From Chryseobacterium cheonjiense (GTDB taxonomy: Bacteria > Bacteroidota > Bacteroidia > Flavobacteriales > Weeksellaceae), in assembly GCF_012927265.1 (NCBI RefSeq), contig NZ_JABBGF010000003.1, positions 62,001 through 126,000 of the forward strand: a DNA stretch of 64,000 nucleotides, read 5' to 3'. Within the stretch, counting starts at the first letter, position 1, and each line of letters opens with the position of its first letter. Shown here in pieces: positions 1-8,037 of this stretch. The notes under the pieces were generated by a model. The model was given only the letters and a program-made list of their open reading frames with translations. It was not told the DNA's origin and did not search any database. The position numbers and the translations under genes are program-made.

Positions 1-195
1 TCAAAATGTAACCTGATTGTAAAGATCAACGGTAAAAAATATTATAACCTTGATGTTCCTGCCAACGGCCAGAATTTCCTGCTTGTGGAAAAAGGAGAAT
101 ACATTCTTACAACAATGGTTTGTGATGCAAAATATTCATCTTTAAAGAAGATCAATAAAGATATTGAGATCGAGCTGAATTTAAGGGAAGACTAA
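1..195 (+). CDS. C-terminal 64 residues of an unidentified protein (possibly DUF6759)
   Basis: The frame is open from the first base of the window and stops at TAA 193-195, so only the C-terminus is visible. The fragment reads like a small beta-rich domain, with motifs CNLIVKINGKKYYNLDVPA and KGEYILTTMVCDAKYSS containing two cysteines. From memory this resembles the DUF6759 domain found in Chryseobacterium proteins, but the match is tentative and no function is known. It is followed by a strong hairpin terminator shared with the convergent accA. Confidence 0.6.
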   Translation, partial: SKCNLIVKINGKKYYNLDVPANGQNFLLVEKGEYILTTMVCDAKYSSLKKINKDIEIELNLRED

Positions 196-216
196 TAAAT
201 TTTAGAATATAAAAAT

Positions 217-250
217 AAAAATCGGATGAGAATTTCTCATCCGATTTTTA
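217..250. terminator. Bidirectional hairpin terminator between the truncated gene and accA
   Basis: A perfect 10-bp stem, ATCGGATGAG / CTCATCCGAT, with loop AATTT is flanked by A-runs on the left and T-runs on the right. It can therefore act as an intrinsic terminator for both converging genes. Confidence 0.85.
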
Positions 251-253
251 TTT

Positions 254-1210
254 TTATCCTTTAAATTGACCCATTGCAATGAATTTATCCTGCCTTTGGG
301 TTTCAAGTTCCTGTCCTGTGAATTTTGCGAAGGCTTTGATATTCTGTAAAATAGAAGTCTTCAGATTCTGAAAAGTAGCTGCCGGATCGTAGTGGGCTCC
401 TCCAAGAGGCTCTTCAATGATTCCGTCAATGAATTTCTCTCTTAAAGCATCTTTCGGGGTAAGGTTCAATGCATTGGCAGCATCTTCCTTATGATCCCAG
501 TTTCTCCAGAGAATGGATGAGCAGCTTTCCGGAGCGATTACGGTGTACCAGGTATTTTCAAGCATGTATACTTTATTACCTACTCCGATTCCCAATGCGC
601 CGCCACTTGCTCCTTCACCGATGATGTAAGTGAAGATTGGCGTTTTAAGCTGAACCATTTCAAAAATATTTCTTGCGATGGCTTCACCCTGGCCTCTTTC
701 TTCAGCTTCCAGTCCCGGATATGCTCCCGGTGTGTCTACTAACGTTACAACAGGGATCTGAAACTTTTCGGCAAGTTTCATCAATCGCAGGGCTTTTCTA
801 TATCCTTCAGGATTCGGCATTCCGAATCTTCTGTGTTGTCTTTCTTTTGTTGTTCTTCCTTTCTGGGTACCGATTACCATCACTTTTTGTCCGTCCAGTG
901 TAAGTAAGCCACCTACCATTGCCGGGTCATCAGCGAAATTTCTGTCTCCATGAAGTTCAAGGAAACTGCCTTTATCTGCCATTCCGTTGATATAATCCAA
1001 TGCGTAAGGACGATCCGGGTGACGGGACAGTTGTACTCTTTGCCAAGGCGTAAGATTTCCGTAGATCTCTTTTTTCTTTTCTAAAATCTTATCCTCGATT
1101 TGGCTACATGCTAATTTTACATCAACACCACTTTCTTCTCCTACTAAAGAACAGGTCTGCAGTTGATCCATCAGGTCTTTGATAGGAAGTTCGAAACTTA
1201 AATATTCCAT
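254..1210 (-). CDS. accA: Acetyl-CoA carboxylase carboxyltransferase subunit alpha
   Basis: AccA forms, with AccD, the carboxyltransferase half of acetyl-CoA carboxylase. It moves the carboxyl group from biotin on AccB to acetyl-CoA to make malonyl-CoA, the first step of fatty-acid synthesis in the cytoplasm. The 318 residues match the usual bacterial length. Crotonase-fold motifs are visible, including GTQKGR around residues 113-118, [12 protein letters not shown] and [17 protein letters not shown] minus-strand -7 box (TAAATTTG) lies at 1234-1241, about 20 bases before the ATG. The other carboxylase genes, accB and accC, lie 14 kb away in this window; accD is not present. Assignment is secure. 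Confidence 0.97.
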   Translation of the reverse strand: MEYLSFELPIKDLMDQLQTCSLVGEESGVDVKLACSQIEDKILEKKKEIYGNLTPWQRVQLSRHPDRPYALDYINGMADKGSFLELHGDRNFADDPAMVGGLLTLDGQKVMVIGTQKGRTTKERQHRRFGMPNPEGYRKALRLMKLAEKFQIPVVTLVDTPGAYPGLEAEERGQGEAIARNIFEMVQLKTPIFTYIIGEGASGGALGIGVGNKVYMLENTWYTVIAPESCSSILWRNWDHKEDAANALNLTPKDALREKFIDGIIEEPLGGAHYDPAATFQNLKTSILQNIKAFAKFTGQELETQRQDKFIAMGQFKG

Positions 1211-1262
1211 TTCTTGAAGTAAATTAAATCTTTCAAATTTATGAAAAATTATATGAATCTAT

Positions 1263-2993
1263 TTAAAAATTATTGATCGCATTGTTTATTCTGGAGATAG
1301 TTTCCTCTTTTCCAAGAAGTTCCATGATGTCCGGTACGTCAGGGCCCTTAAGTTCTCCAACCAACGAAAGACGCAAAGGCATCATCACTTTCCCCATTCC
1401 CAAGCTTTTCTTTTCGGCAAAATCATGAACAGCCTGCTTCAGGTTTTCGGCAATAAATTCTGTATTTTCCAAATCCGAAGCTAATTCTCCTAAAATAACC
1501 GAAGTCTGATCATTCCATGCTTTTTTTGCTGCCTTTTCATCATAAGAAACAGGTGCTTCGAAAAAGAATTTTCCTTTTTCGTTATCCAGTGTAAGATCTT
1601 TCACAAAGGTCAGCCTTTCCTTCATTAATGAAATTATTTTCAGTAATTTTTCATCTGAAAGTGTTGTGTTAAAGTCTGAACTTTTTAAAATTTCAAGCAA
1701 TTCTTCATCAGATTTTTGCTGGATATACTGGTGGTTGAACCATTCTGCTTTCTCTTTGCTGAATCTTGCCCCGGCTTTATGAACTTTATTTAAATCAAAT
1801 TCTTTTGCCATTTCCTCCAGAGATAAAATTTCTTTATCGTCCGCAGGAGACCAGCCTAAAAGAGCCACCATATTGATGAATGCTTCAGGAAGATATCCGC
1901 TTTCTCTGTATCCTTTGGAAACGTTTCCTGTTGCATAATCCGTAAAATTCAGAGGAAATACCGGGAACCCGAATTTATCGCCGTCTCTTTTGCTTAATTT
2001 TCCGGAAAGTCCCTTCTTTAAAAATTGTTTTACAGCAGCAGTTAAAGCATTATCTTTTTCATTTTCTCCCAACATAGATTTGAATCTTGGGCTTTTTACT
2101 TCTGAAAAGAAAGATTTAATAAGTTCTGCAGATTCGTCAAAAGAAAATTCACTGTTTTTAGTTACAAATTCTTCAGAGAAAGATTTTGTAATACTGTCAA
2201 TATTTTCTTTATTAATTAATGTTGACACATCCGGCTTTAAAATCAAAGAAAGATGTGCGAACTGGGGAGCTTCCCAACCCATAGCTTCGTACAACAGAGT
2301 ATGCAGGCCCAAAGATGGCAGCCATTCTTCACCCCGGATCACGTGGGATATTTCCATTTCGTGGTCATCGATGATGTTGGCAAAATGATAAGTTGGCATC
2401 CCGTCGTTTTTTACCAGCACTTTATCATCTAAAGTGTTGGTATTGACAGAAAATTTTCCGCGGATAATATCTTCAAGATTCAGCGTTCGGTCTACCGGCA
2501 TTTTGAATCTTACTACATACGGCGTTTTTTCGTCGAGCAGCTTCTTTACTTCTTCTTCAGAAAGAGCCAGGCTGTTTCGTAACTGGTTCCTTGTTTTGTT
2601 GTCGTAAGAGAAAACGTCACCTTTTGCTTCGTACTCTGCACGTGTAGCGTCCAGTTCTTCAGCTGTATCGAAAGCGATATAGGCATAATCCGTTTTTAGG
2701 ATTTGCTCTGTATAACGATCGTAAATATCTCTTCTTTCAGATTGTCGGTACGGAGCAAATTTCCCTCCTTTTTTAGGGCTTTCATCGGCTATAATCCCAC
2801 ACCATTCAAGGGCTTCCTCTATATATTCTTCTGCGCCTTCCACGTATCTGGCGGTATCGGTATCTTCAATTCTCAATACAAATTCACCACCCTGGTTTTT
2901 AGCAAAAAGATAATCATATAATGCGGTTCTTACGCCTCCCAAATGTAATGGTCCTGTAGGACTCGGAGCGAAACGTACTCTTACTTTCTCCAT
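1263..2993 (-). CDS. gltX: Glutamate--tRNA ligase (class I) with a ~75-residue insertion
   Basis: GltX charges tRNA-Glu with glutamate in the cytoplasm. Class I signatures are clear: FAPSPTGPLHLGG (the HIGH region) near residue 8 and KLSKR (the KMSKS equivalent) at 332-336. The chosen start is the ATG at 2993; a longer in-frame TTG at 3014 falls inside the -7 box TAAATTTG (3012-3019) and is rejected. The protein is 576 residues, whereas bacterial relatives are usually about 500. The excess is an acidic, helical-looking insertion at roughly residues 256-330, between LILKPD and GKLSKR. The C-terminal anticodon-binding region appears complete. The insertion does not disturb either catalytic motif. 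Confidence 0.95.
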   Translation of the reverse strand: MEKVRVRFAPSPTGPLHLGGVRTALYDYLFAKNQGGEFVLRIEDTDTARYVEGAEEYIEEALEWCGIIADESPKKGGKFAPYRQSERRDIYDRYTEQILKTDYAYIAFDTAEELDATRAEYEAKGDVFSYDNKTRNQLRNSLALSEEEVKKLLDEKTPYVVRFKMPVDRTLNLEDIIRGKFSVNTNTLDDKVLVKNDGMPTYHFANIIDDHEMEISHVIRGEEWLPSLGLHTLLYEAMGWEAPQFAHLSLILKPDVSTLINKENIDSITKSFSEEFVTKNSEFSFDESAELIKSFFSEVKSPRFKSMLGENEKDNALTAAVKQFLKKGLSGKLSKRDGDKFGFPVFPLNFTDYATGNVSKGYRESGYLPEAFINMVALLGWSPADDKEILSLEEMAKEFDLNKVHKAGARFSKEKAEWFNHQYIQQKSDEELLEILKSSDFNTTLSDEKLLKIISLMKERLTFVKDLTLDNEKGKFFFEAPVSYDEKAAKKAWNDQTSVILGELASDLENTEFIAENLKQAVHDFAEKKSLGMGKVMMPLRLSLVGELKGPDVPDIMELLGKEETISRINNAINNF

Positions 2994-3205
2994 TGTAAAT
3001 AATATTTGGTGCAAATTTAGTTAAAATTATAAAGGTAGAAATTTCTAAATTTCTTTTATTTTAAGTTTTGTTCATCTGTATGATTTTTTTATTCAACAAT
3101 ATTTTTTTTAAATGCAATGGTTTGGTAAATAATACCTTATATTTTTTTTCACTGTTTTATGATAAAAATCAGGACCTCAGTTTTTTATCACTAAATAATG
3201 ATTAA

Positions 3206-3213
3206 TATTTTTG
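3206..3213 (+). promoter_or_regulatory. Candidate -7 box for the MACPF gene
   Basis: TATTTTTG fits the Bacteroidota -7 consensus TAnnTTTG and lies 19 bases before the ATG at 3233. No TTTG box is present at the expected -33 distance, so support is only partial. Confidence 0.4.
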
Positions 3214-3232
3214 TGCAGATAAAAATTATACT

Positions 3233-4627
3233 ATGAAAAGACAATTTGCACTTTTTTTAAGTGCTCTACCTTTGGTTTTTATGACTTCATGTTCAGTTGA
3301 AGAACTTGATAACAATGCCAATGTAGAAAGTACAAAAGCTTCAAGAAGCAACATTTCAGCAGCGAAATATTCTGGTGATGGCATTTATGATGTTTTAGGG
3401 CACGGTTATAATGCTGCCGGGGAATATGCTAATGCTACGTCAGCAGGGGCTAAGGTTATTGATGTTGAAAAACTTAAAGCGGAACAAAATAGAGTAGATG
3501 AAAATATAATATCTTCCCAGGAATATAAGGAAGAGTATGGTGAGAATGCAGAAAGTTATTCTAAAATGATTTCAACAAAAGTAGATGTTACTGCCGGATT
3601 TTCATTGTTTAAAAAAAGTATTTCTGTAGGTTTTAATTCTGCAGTAACTACAAACAATAAATTCGATGCAAAATATATTTATGGAAGCTATAACCTCACT
3701 ATTATACGCAAAAGAGTAAATTTCAATGCAACTATAGATATGCTTAGTAATTATCTCACAACTCAATTCACTGAAGATTTACAAACGAAAACACCTCAGC
3801 AGATTGTGCAAGATTATGGTACTCATGTCATGACCGATATTTATACCGGAGCTAAAATGGATATTATGTTCCAATCAGAAACGACTAACGAAAATCGTGA
3901 ACGTGCTGCGAGAATCGGAGTTAAAGTAGGTATGGATAAAGTCTTTGATGTAAACGTTACCAATGATGTAAATACATCAGAATCTTATAAGAATTACTCT
4001 AGCAAATTATGGTATAGAACGAGAGGAGGAGATCCTTCAAAAGGTTTAATTGGTGAAATTAATCTAGAACAGCCGACTACAAAAATTAATATTTCTAACT
4101 GGCAGAGCAGCTCGACTGTAAACAACTCTGTTTTGGTTGATTTTGGGCAAAACGGTCTTGTATTTATCTATGATTTGGTAAAAGATCCTGCTAAAAAGGC
4201 TGCATTAAAAGCTTATGTAGATCAATATTTGATTGATAATAAAGTGTTTTTAGATTATATACCTGTACCTGTTTATGGATTTTATAGCCCAGCTGATAGA
4301 GATCACTTACTTTCAACACATGCAGGAACACCTTATAATTATCAGGCGGAAGGTGAACAGTTTAAAGTATATAGTTATAAGGCACCGAATACAGTTCCGG
4401 TTTACCAGTTCTATAGTGCAAGCGACAGAGATCACTATTACTCAACTTACGCGGGTACGCCATGGAATTATACATATGAGGGAATTGCATTCTACGCCAC
4501 AATGGATAGTTCTAAAAAGCCTATTTACCAATTCTATAGCGGAAGCCAGAGAGATCATTACTACAGTACTTATCCGGGCACACCAAATGGATATGTATCT
4601 GAAGGTATTCCTTTTTATGCTTATTAA
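3233..4627 (+). CDS. MACPF-domain (perforin-like) lipoprotein with three C-terminal DUF5648-type repeats
   Basis: This is a 464-residue probable pore-forming protein. The N-terminus is a lipoprotein signal ending in MTSC with the lipidated Cys at residue 20. The following S-V-E-E stretch is acidic, which is compatible with the Bacteroidota lipoprotein export signal for display on the cell surface. The centre carries the MACPF signature, YGTH at 195-198 followed by MTDIYTGAK. The C-terminus holds three tandem repeats starting near residues 346, 389 and 430, each beginning P(V/I)Y.FYS and containing RDH..STY.GTP, which I match to DUF5648 repeats. In Bacteroidales, MACPF lipoproteins of this kind can be antibacterial toxins; whether this one kills bacteria or acts on eukaryotic cells is unknown. 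No immunity gene is obvious next to it. It stands alone, with its own promoter and terminator. Confidence 0.88.
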   Translation: MKRQFALFLSALPLVFMTSCSVEELDNNANVESTKASRSNISAAKYSGDGIYDVLGHGYNAAGEYANATSAGAKVIDVEKLKAEQNRVDENIISSQEYKEEYGENAESYSKMISTKVDVTAGFSLFKKSISVGFNSAVTTNNKFDAKYIYGSYNLTIIRKRVNFNATIDMLSNYLTTQFTEDLQTKTPQQIVQDYGTHVMTDIYTGAKMDIMFQSETTNENRERAARIGVKVGMDKVFDVNVTNDVNTSESYKNYSSKLWYRTRGGDPSKGLIGEINLEQPTTKINISNWQSSSTVNNSVLVDFGQNGLVFIYDLVKDPAKKAALKAYVDQYLIDNKVFLDYIPVPVYGFYSPADRDHLLSTHAGTPYNYQAEGEQFKVYSYKAPNTVPVYQFYSASDRDHYYSTYAGTPWNYTYEGIAFYATMDSSKKPIYQFYSGSQRDHYYSTYPGTPNGYVSEGIPFYAY

Positions 4628-4706
4628 AACTTTTATTGGATGCTATTATAAAGTGATTTATTTAGACATTTTATAAATCTGTGTAAAAAGCAATCGAATC
4701 AAACAT

Positions 4707-4740
4707 AGGGAGGCTGTAAAACAGTCTCCTTCTTTTTTAT
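4707..4740 (+). terminator. Terminator of the MACPF gene
   Basis: Stem GGAGGCTGT / ACAGTCTCC (9 bp with one G-T pair) with loop AAA is followed by TTCTTTTTTAT. It lies 80 bases after the stop codon. Confidence 0.75.
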
Positions 4741-4811
4741 TACAACTGAAAAAGATTATGTAATTTTGGTTTTTTTAAATGCTTAAATATTTAAATTTGT
4801 AATAAAAAATT

Positions 4812-5156
4812 ATGTTAGAAATAGGCGAAAGACCTTGGGGAAAATATTATGTTTTGGCAGATGAACCGAATTATAAGCTAAAAAGAATAGAAGTAAACCC
4901 GGGACAGAAATTATCATATCAATATCATCACAAAAGACAGGAGCAATGGACCATTATTGAGGGCGACGCTACTGTTGTTCTTGATGATAAGGAAATCAGC
5001 CTGAAATATGGTGAAAGTATTTTCATTCCGCTGGGAGCCAGACACCGGATGATGAACCTTTCCGATAAGCCTGTTGTCTTTATTGAAGTGCAGACAGGAA
5101 CCTATTTCGGGGAAGATGATATTGTGAGGATTGAGGATGAGTATGATAGAAATTGA
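4812..5156 (+). CDS. Stand-alone cupin of the type II mannose-6-phosphate isomerase / ManC C-terminal family
   Basis: The protein is a single 114-residue cupin. It begins ERPWGKYYVL, the usual entry to the isomerase domain of bifunctional GDP-mannose pyrophosphorylase/phosphomannose isomerase. Cupin metal-ligand motifs are visible: YQYHHKRQEQW and, later, GARHRMMN. It lacks the nucleotidyltransferase half. The expected role is fructose-6-phosphate/mannose-6-phosphate interconversion for GDP-sugar supply, which fits the glycosyltransferase genes immediately downstream, but a related sugar isomerase or a binding role is possible. A -7 box TAAATTTG is at 4792-4799 with a TTTG at 4765-4768. Confidence 0.85.
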   Translation: MLEIGERPWGKYYVLADEPNYKLKRIEVNPGQKLSYQYHHKRQEQWTIIEGDATVVLDDKEISLKYGESIFIPLGARHRMMNLSDKPVVFIEVQTGTYFGEDDIVRIEDEYDRN

Positions 5157-5177
5157 TTCTAAATAATAGCAAACTGA

Positions 5178-5214
5178 AGGGCTGTGTGAATTTCATACAG
5201 CTCATATTTTTTTT
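5178..5214 (+). terminator. Terminator after the cupin gene
   Basis: Stem GCTGTGTG / CATACAGC (8 bp, one G-T pair) with a five-base loop at 5181-5201 is followed by TCATATTTTTTTT. A new -7 box, TATTTTTG at 5220-5227, follows immediately, so the next gene probably has its own promoter. Confidence 0.65.
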
Positions 5215-5241
5215 AAATGTATTTTTGTAGCCAAATAATTC

Positions 5242-6042
5242 ATGATGAGAAAAGCAATCTGCCTTTTTATCGTAGGTGAGAAGTACCGAAAAATGTACGA
5301 TAAAAGCAAAGCACAGTTTGAAATGTATGCACGGAAGTGCGGCGCAGATATTAAAATTATTAATCAACCGCTGGATGACAAATTTCACCGTCCGCTTTTG
5401 TCTCAAAAGTTATTGATTCCTGATGCAACTAAAGAATATGATATGGTTCTTTTTATGGATCTGGATATTGTAATTTCAGAAAAGGCACCTTCTGCTTTTG
5501 ATTATCTTCCTGAAAATAAGTTTTTTGGAGCAATCCTTGATCCGAGAGGAACAGAAGAGTTTAACAAAACCTGGGGGCACATCCCAAGAATTCTTGAGGA
5601 AACCAATGAAATATATTTCACAGACCGTCATTTTGAAAATAATGAGCTGCTTGAGGGAAGTATTAACGGAGGAGTTTTTATCTTTCGGCCAGGAAAAGTT
5701 GCAGAAATCTTTAAAGATTACTATTTTTCAGACCATAACCAAGGCGAATTAAATAGTTTTGAAGAAACTCCTTTTGCCTATTTTTCCCAGATCAATAATT
5801 GGTTTGAAGCGTTGCCGATTGAGTTTAATACCCAAATCTTATATAAGATAAAAGGAACAGATAAAGGCAATTCAATACTAGAGAAAGAACAAAAGCTTCC
5901 TCGATTTTTTCTGAAATATTATTACAAAAAAACTGGTAGCTGCATGTATCCCACAAAAGCCTACAAAGACTATGTAAACCAAATTATCGCTGAAAATTAT
6001 TTTATCCATTTTTCCGGGAATTACCCTATAATATATAACTGA
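5242..6042 (+). CDS. Putative glycosyltransferase with GT-A fold (GT8-like)
   Basis: A 266-residue soluble protein with the layout of a nucleotide-sugar glycosyltransferase. Residues 1-75 alternate strand and helix, ending with the metal-binding DLD at 73-75 in the motif VLFMDLDIV. A later SINGGVFIFRPG stretch resembles the acceptor-side motif of GT8-type enzymes. Donor and acceptor cannot be read from sequence. It starts a run of three same-strand transferases (2 bases to the next gene). The start could be either of two adjacent ATGs at 5242 and 5245. A -7 box lies about 15 bases upstream. Confidence 0.75.
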   Translation: MMRKAICLFIVGEKYRKMYDKSKAQFEMYARKCGADIKIINQPLDDKFHRPLLSQKLLIPDATKEYDMVLFMDLDIVISEKAPSAFDYLPENKFFGAILDPRGTEEFNKTWGHIPRILEETNEIYFTDRHFENNELLEGSINGGVFIFRPGKVAEIFKDYYFSDHNQGELNSFEETPFAYFSQINNWFEALPIEFNTQILYKIKGTDKGNSILEKEQKLPRFFLKYYYKKTGSCMYPTKAYKDYVNQIIAENYFIHFSGNYPIIYN

Positions 6043-6044
6043 TT

Positions 6045-6698
6045 ATGAGCTTACTTTCACGCATTTCAAGCAGATTTATTACCATCACGTACGGAATTAC
6101 AGTCAATGATGAAACCAGAGAATTAAAATATTTACTGGATACTCTTCTCCCATTAATTGACAAAAATGATGAGGTTATTGTACTTCAGGATATTACCAAT
6201 GAAAATAGGGAAGTGTCTCAACTGCTTGAAAATTACAGCAATATTATTTTGCTTAAAGCAAAACTGAATGGCGACTTTGCTGCCTTTAAAAATAAACTGA
6301 TTGAGAAAGCAACTTCTCAATATCTTTTTCAGATTGATGCGGATGAATATCCAACAGAACATGTTATTAAAACGTTAAAGCCTTATCTGAAGAAAGAAAA
6401 AAGCGTGGACGTATTTTTTGTTCCCAGAATTAATATCGTAGAAGGAATTACTCAGGATTATGTAGATAAAATGGGCTGGAACCTGAATAATGAAGGATAT
6501 ATTAATTTCCCTGATTACCAAGCAAGAATTCTCAAGAATAATAAAAAAATATTCTGGAAAAATAAAGTACATGAAGTACTTTTCGGAAATAAAAATTTTA
6601 CAGAAATTCCGAAAGATTACCGCTTATCTCTGATTCATAAAAAAAATTTTGAAAAACAGAAAAAACAGAACGATTTCTACGAAACACTTGAAGATTAA
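6045..6698 (+). CDS. Family 2-like glycosyltransferase
   Basis: A 217-residue protein that looks like a compact GT2 enzyme. A beta-alpha start (FITITYGITVNDETRELKYL) is followed by a metal-binding DAD at residues 98-100 in FQIDADEYP, and later by KNKVHEVLFG, the region that in WaaE-type enzymes reads K.HE. It is shorter than typical GT2 proteins (about 250-300 residues). It begins 2 bases after the preceding transferase and ends 12 bases before the next, so the three genes are probably cotranscribed. The substrate is unknown. Confidence 0.78.
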   Translation: MSLLSRISSRFITITYGITVNDETRELKYLLDTLLPLIDKNDEVIVLQDITNENREVSQLLENYSNIILLKAKLNGDFAAFKNKLIEKATSQYLFQIDADEYPTEHVIKTLKPYLKKEKSVDVFFVPRINIVEGITQDYVDKMGWNLNNEGYINFPDYQARILKNNKKIFWKNKVHEVLFGNKNFTEIPKDYRLSLIHKKNFEKQKKQNDFYETLED

Positions 6699-6710
6699 AA
6701 AAATAAAATC

Positions 6711-7973
6711 ATGAATACAGGCATCAATGTTTTTGGATTTATTACTGGGGAATTTGGTATCGCCGAAGCTACCCGTCTGAATTGTAAGGCAATTCAGGCT
6801 GCGGGACTTCCTTTAAGTATCCTCAATTATGATGTAAAGACAAATCACAATACTAATGATCATACTTTCACGGAGTTTTCGGAGGATGCGCCCCATCCTA
6901 TAAATTTGGTACAGGTTTCCCCGTCAACAACGGAAATCGTACATTTTTTTGAATATTTCGACTCTTCATTATTTAAAGAAAAATATAATATTCTTTATGT
7001 AGCATGGGAATCCGAAACACTGCCGGGAGATTATATTGTTAACATTAACCTCTTTGATGAGGTGTGGACGCCTTCCGAGTATTGTAAAACATGTCTTGAA
7101 AAGTTTATAGCATTGCCTATAAAAGTTATTCCTCATCCTATCGATATTGAATTAAAGCCTACCTATGATACCGATGCAGAACATTTTTATAATAAAGAAA
7201 TGTTCAATTTTCTGTTTATTTTCGATTACAACAGTTCTATTGAAAGAAAAAATGTGATCAATTTAATTCAGACTTTCAGAAGCACTTTTGAAGGCTGGGA
7301 TAATAATGCTTTTTTAACGATCAAAACCTCGAAGTCGGAAAAGTTTTCTGCCGAGAAAGATCAGATTATACAGGCTGTAGGAGATTCGGGAAAAATAAAA
7401 ATTGTTGAGAAAATTTTTGCTAAAAATGTTCTGAATTATATCATCAGCCGATGTGACAGCTATATTTCTTTACATCGGTCGGAGGGTTTCGGGCTTACAA
7501 TGGCCGAGGCGATGTATTTCGGTAAACCAACAATTGGTACGGGTTATTCAGGGAATTTACAGTTCATGAATGATGAAAACAGCTTTCTGGTAAAAGCACA
7601 AAAAGTTTCTTATGGATCAGATGATCTTAATTACAACTCTGAGACCATATGGTCGGAGCCATCTTTAGATGAAGCTTCAGAATATTTGAAAAAAATATAC
7701 AGTGGGGGAGAAGCCGTTAAAAAGCAAGCAGATCAAGGACAGGCAACGATAAGAAATCATTTTTCTCTTGCCGGAATTGGAAGCATGATCAAAAAAAGAT
7801 GTGAAGAGATCATCGAAGACCAAAAAATTGTACAAAGCAGATCGGGACTCATTTCCATGTATGCTGAAAATATCAGCCTAAAAAAAGATCTTAGAATTTA
7901 TAAAAAGAGCAAACTTATAGAAGCTGTTTACAAAATTAAAATGTATTTTAGAAACAGAAAGCAGAAGAAATAA
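6711..7973 (+). CDS. Family 4 glycosyltransferase (GT-B), paralogue of the gene at 8030-9274
   Basis: A 420-residue retaining-type GT-B transferase. The N-terminus has G-F-x-x-G-x-F-G-I-A-E-A-T-R, replacing the usual glycine-rich acceptor loop. The C-terminal domain has HRSEGFGLTMAEAMYFGKP around residues 255-273, the E-x7-E donor-binding motif, followed by GTGYSGNLQFMN. It shares all these segments with the convergently transcribed gene on the other side of the terminator, so the two are paralogues. The C-terminal 50 residues are basic and may contact the membrane. It ends the plus-strand glycan run. Confidence 0.88.
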   Translation: MNTGINVFGFITGEFGIAEATRLNCKAIQAAGLPLSILNYDVKTNHNTNDHTFTEFSEDAPHPINLVQVSPSTTEIVHFFEYFDSSLFKEKYNILYVAWESETLPGDYIVNINLFDEVWTPSEYCKTCLEKFIALPIKVIPHPIDIELKPTYDTDAEHFYNKEMFNFLFIFDYNSSIERKNVINLIQTFRSTFEGWDNNAFLTIKTSKSEKFSAEKDQIIQAVGDSGKIKIVEKIFAKNVLNYIISRCDSYISLHRSEGFGLTMAEAMYFGKPTIGTGYSGNLQFMNDENSFLVKAQKVSYGSDDLNYNSETIWSEPSLDEASEYLKKIYSGGEAVKKQADQGQATIRNHFSLAGIGSMIKKRCEEIIEDQKIVQSRSGLISMYAENISLKKDLRIYKKSKLIEAVYKIKMYFRNRKQKK

Positions 7974-7995
7974 CAAATTTATTATCAGTAAAATA

Positions 7996-8037
7996 AAAGT
8001 GCAGCAAAGTGTAATACTTTGCTGCACTTTTATTTTT
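7996..8037. terminator. Perfect 15-bp bidirectional terminator
   Basis: AAAGTGCAGCAAAGT and its exact complement ACTTTGCTGCACTTT flank the loop GTAAT, with T-rich tails both ways. It separates two converging paralogous glycosyltransferase genes, and its right arm touches the stop codon of the minus-strand gene. Confidence 0.88.

Noticed and set aside
4275..4676. Alternative frame over the C-terminal repeats of the MACPF gene
   Set aside because: It stays open because the repeated sequence lacks stops in that frame; its own translation shows no consistent features.
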